A DNA stretch of 64,000 nt from Volvox africanus (taxonomy: Eukaryota; Chlorophyta; Chlorophyceae; Chlamydomonadales; Volvocaceae). The stretch spans positions 1,439,501 through 1,503,500 of the forward strand of contig BSDZ01000009.1 in the NCBI GenBank assembly GCA_030268105.1. Reading direction: 5' to 3'. Position numbers and translations under genes: made by a program. Below, piece by piece: positions 61,524 to 64,000 of this stretch. Every line of letters begins with the position of its first letter. Within the stretch, counting starts at the first letter, position 1. The notes beneath the pieces are model-generated. The model was not told the origin of the DNA. It searched no databases and saw only the letters and a list, made by a program, of their open reading frames with translations.

Positions 61524-64000
61524 GTACGTAAGACTCATATGCATATCACTGAAATTTTGGGGTATGGGGGACGTATATGCAGTACTTGGCAGGAGACGAC
61601 AGTCGTTAATTCGCAGCCACTGACTGTTCTACGTAGTGAAATGTCTGAAAGACGCAACCAGACAAAGATACAATTCATGCCCACCCATCCGCGCCACCAG
61701 TTATAATCGAATATTAATCTCTGTCACCATCTCCGCGTCGTGAGTGAAACTTTATAGCGGCTAAGCCACGAGTCGGAGCCCATGGCCCTCTGCGCCAGCG
61801 CACCCTTACCTAACAGTGGCCCTGGGTGTATAGCAGGTTCCTCTGTCCCCCACACGTCTGTCTTCCCTGACCGCCGCGTCCCACTCCTCTGTGCCAAGCT
61901 ATGTGGCGAAATATTTCCCACCTCACCACCACCCCAAACATCCTATCGTTGCATGTTAGAAAAAAAAAGCCCCCCCTCCCGAGCATTACTTCTTTCCTTC
62001 ATCTGATCCTCGCTTATACATGAATCGCTCATCTCAACACCCCCCTGTGAGAGATTCCTGCTCTCCCTATGCGATCCATGGCTCATTGGAGGATCCTCCA
62101 GGGTTCCTTGCCCTGGTCTACGGCCAGCGGGATATCTTGTCCAGTCCGTGGGAATCGATTCTCCGATCTCGGGTATGCCGCGCTCAGCGCGTTACCATCG
62201 GTCTTGATACTAAGTTACATAGGAAAAAGTCCCAACGTCACGGCATTACTACTTTCCTCCTCCTCATACTCTTACCGATGAATCGCTCATCTCAACATTT
62301 CAACATCTCTGCTGTGTTGCCCCCGACACCAGAACGCCCGCAGCGCACGCCAGTATGCACAGAGGTAAAAGGCAAAAGGAAAGTTTGGCCGGTGGCCTTA
62401 ACTTATTCAGGGTTTAACAGCATAAATAGAAAAGCGACGGTACGAGCACATCTGATACCGGAGCAGGGGCCACTCAGGTATATGGAAAAGTCAGTCAAGT
62501 GCTTTTGAGCAATCCGTGTTGGTCATGAGGCCCCAAGCAGCAGCACTACAATCCAGACCACAAAAGAGTAATTCGGTTCCGTCCAGCCGTCCATCATCAA
62601 GCCAAACATTGTTATCCCCCCTTTCCCCTCTTAAGTTACTGGCTGCAGAGGGCTCACCGTCCCTCCTTGGGCGCAATCGTGTTTTCAACAGAGCAGCCAA
62701 GCCAAGTAACACCGCCGCCACACACCTGCCAGCTCGCCTAATTGCCCACCAATACCAACGCGCCCCTCCCAAACAGCCCGTTAGATCCCAAAATCATTGG
62801 GCCCATAGTTCCCTATAGGCCAAACCGCGCGCACACACACACCGCCCACTACCACCAAACTGCCACCCTCACCATCACCATTACCACCACAGCTACCACT
62901 CGGGTGACACCCAGGCCGCCACTACGGCAAAGTCACATCTCGCAGGGGGCCGGCATTGATCTCCCTCTCATTTGGGTCCCGGTGGCACCTTCTGGATGCA
63001 GACCTACGGCTAACAATGGTCTTGGGCCGCAACGGCTGAGGCAAGTCCGGATGCGGTGGGGTGCAGGTTTCACCCATTCGATCCATTGTGACGATTAGGA
63101 ACATAAGGGCCCCAAGCATCAAGGGCCTTAGGAAGTGTTCCGTTGCTGACCACACACACGGGAGATGCGCACAGATCGTAACTGTGTGCATATTCGCTGT
63201 TCAGTGTGCATTCAAAAGAGCCCGCCCAATGACAATCGAACGTCGTGATCGGATCCATACACAAAAAACAGTTTTGAATGCTACGTGACGCATGCAGTAT
63301 GCTCGTCGCGTATGTCTGACATGCGCTTTGGTTAATCCCCCCGAGCAACGCACATAAGACAGTGCGAACTGAGTAGGGTTCAGGTCGGCATGCCACCTCG
63401 CCCTTGCATGCCCCTACTCCCTTCCGAAGGGGATGCAGAAGAGGACGGGGTATATGAGGACGGGGGGTATGAGGATGGCGGCTGCCAGATGGCCGCCCCT
63501 CTTGTCCCTAGCTTTATTTTACAGCTCCGGCCTTCCGCCGCAGGCTTTCGTAATTTCGCCTTCGACCCCCTTGCCGCATCACCCCACTCCCCCACCCGCC
63601 TCCTCTCAACCCACATTCCGCACTCCCCAGCCCCTTGCAGGCGGACCTAGGGCACATGAGCAGCTGAAGCCGCCAATGCACAGCGGCCCAAGTATGGTTC
63701 ATTGTCTGATTAGGTACAATCGGCCTCATTCGGCTTCTGTACATTATGCCGTCCTGTGTGCTTGGCCTTTCTCCGGCATGCATGATGTGGCCACATCGTT
63801 AAGTACTCTTCGAATCTTCTGCGCCGGAGCCCCGGCTGCATTGACAAGCGAACTCGCCCTTCCTCCCTCAAGTCGGTCAATCCGTCAACAAACCGGTAGG
63901 GTAAGCTTCGGTGTTGGAAAAGGTGCGATCGGATTTCCGACGAGCGGGAGCGGGAGTATGTTTCAGCTTACTGACAGGCTCCCCAGGCACCCAGCCACGC
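61524..64000. other. Right end of the window, unassigned
   Basis: No gene recognised. Short frames include plus 62020-62508, plus 62516-62818 and plus 63390-63650 (the last with EGDAEEDGVYEDGGYEDGG and flanked by C-rich sequence), none with a family match or clear splice partners. Two CAACATTT/ATGAATCGCTCATCTCAAC copies (62020-62040 and 62278-62298) are a local direct repeat of about 20 bp. A coding gene may continue past the edge. Confidence 0.4.
62020..62298. repeat. Direct repeat ATGAATCGCTCATCTCAACA
   Basis: The 20-mer ATGAATCGCTCATCTCAACA occurs at 62020-62039 and again at 62278-62297, with loosely similar flanks (TTCCTCCTCATA/CCTTCATCTGATCC). Probably a decayed local duplication. Confidence 0.7.

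Overview
This is nuclear DNA of a green alga, most likely a volvocine member of the Chlamydomonadales (Volvox/Gonium/Chlamydomonas-like). The reasons are intron-dense genes with GT-AG introns, GC-rich exons with poly-Ala/Gly/Gln runs, proline-rich cell-wall-type proteins, a chloroplast-targeted ADP-glucose pyrophosphorylase, possible TGTAA polyadenylation signals, and CCCTAAA(A)-like interstitial repeats. There is no operon structure and no CRISPR, and I recognised no tRNA gene. Assignments rest on reading the translations against remembered family consensus; no database search was run.

Layout. 1-5.8 kb: mostly non-coding, with poorly recognised exons and a phage-type Dam adenine methyltransferase domain (4.08-4.85 kb), probably from a mobile element. 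5.8-9.0 kb, minus strand: a partly resolved F-box/LRR-like gene. 9.35-11.4 kb, minus: ribosomal protein L19e, head-to-head with an RBM22/SLT11 splicing factor (11.8-14.4 kb, plus). 16.6-18.8 kb, plus: a 758-codon low-complexity ORF with a short coiled coil. 18.8-23.1 kb: repeats only. 23.1-26.7 kb, minus: acetyl-CoA acetyltransferase, head-to-head with the ribosome-biogenesis factor LTV1 (27.2-32.5 kb, plus). 34.9-37.5 kb and 43.7-46.3 kb, plus: two tandem paralogues for secreted WSC / polyproline / PAN-like proteins, with a decayed third WSC copy near 48.8 kb. 51.1-58.2 kb, minus: a complete 14-exon ADP-glucose pyrophosphorylase large subunit with an 18S rRNA fragment in one intron. 59.0-60.1 kb, plus: remains of a tyrosine recombinase. 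60.5-61.3 kb, minus: ERG28. 61.3-64 kb: unassigned.

Most recognised genes are unrelated housekeeping functions: translation and ribosome assembly (RPL19, LTV1), splicing (RBM22), acetyl-CoA and sterol metabolism (thiolase, ERG28) and starch synthesis (AGPase). Thiolase and ERG28 both serve isoprenoid/sterol routes in many eukaryotes, but nothing shows that they work together here. For seven genes I rebuilt intron-exon models in which every junction keeps frame and the total is a multiple of three.

The most unusual signals are a dispersed 12-bp palindrome GACCCAYGGGTC (8 copies), an interleaved pair of long inverted repeats just after the first WSC gene, paired cysteine losses in the RBM22 zinc-binding region, the Dam domain with an altered SPAF motif, and a conserved upstream block shared by the two WSC genes.
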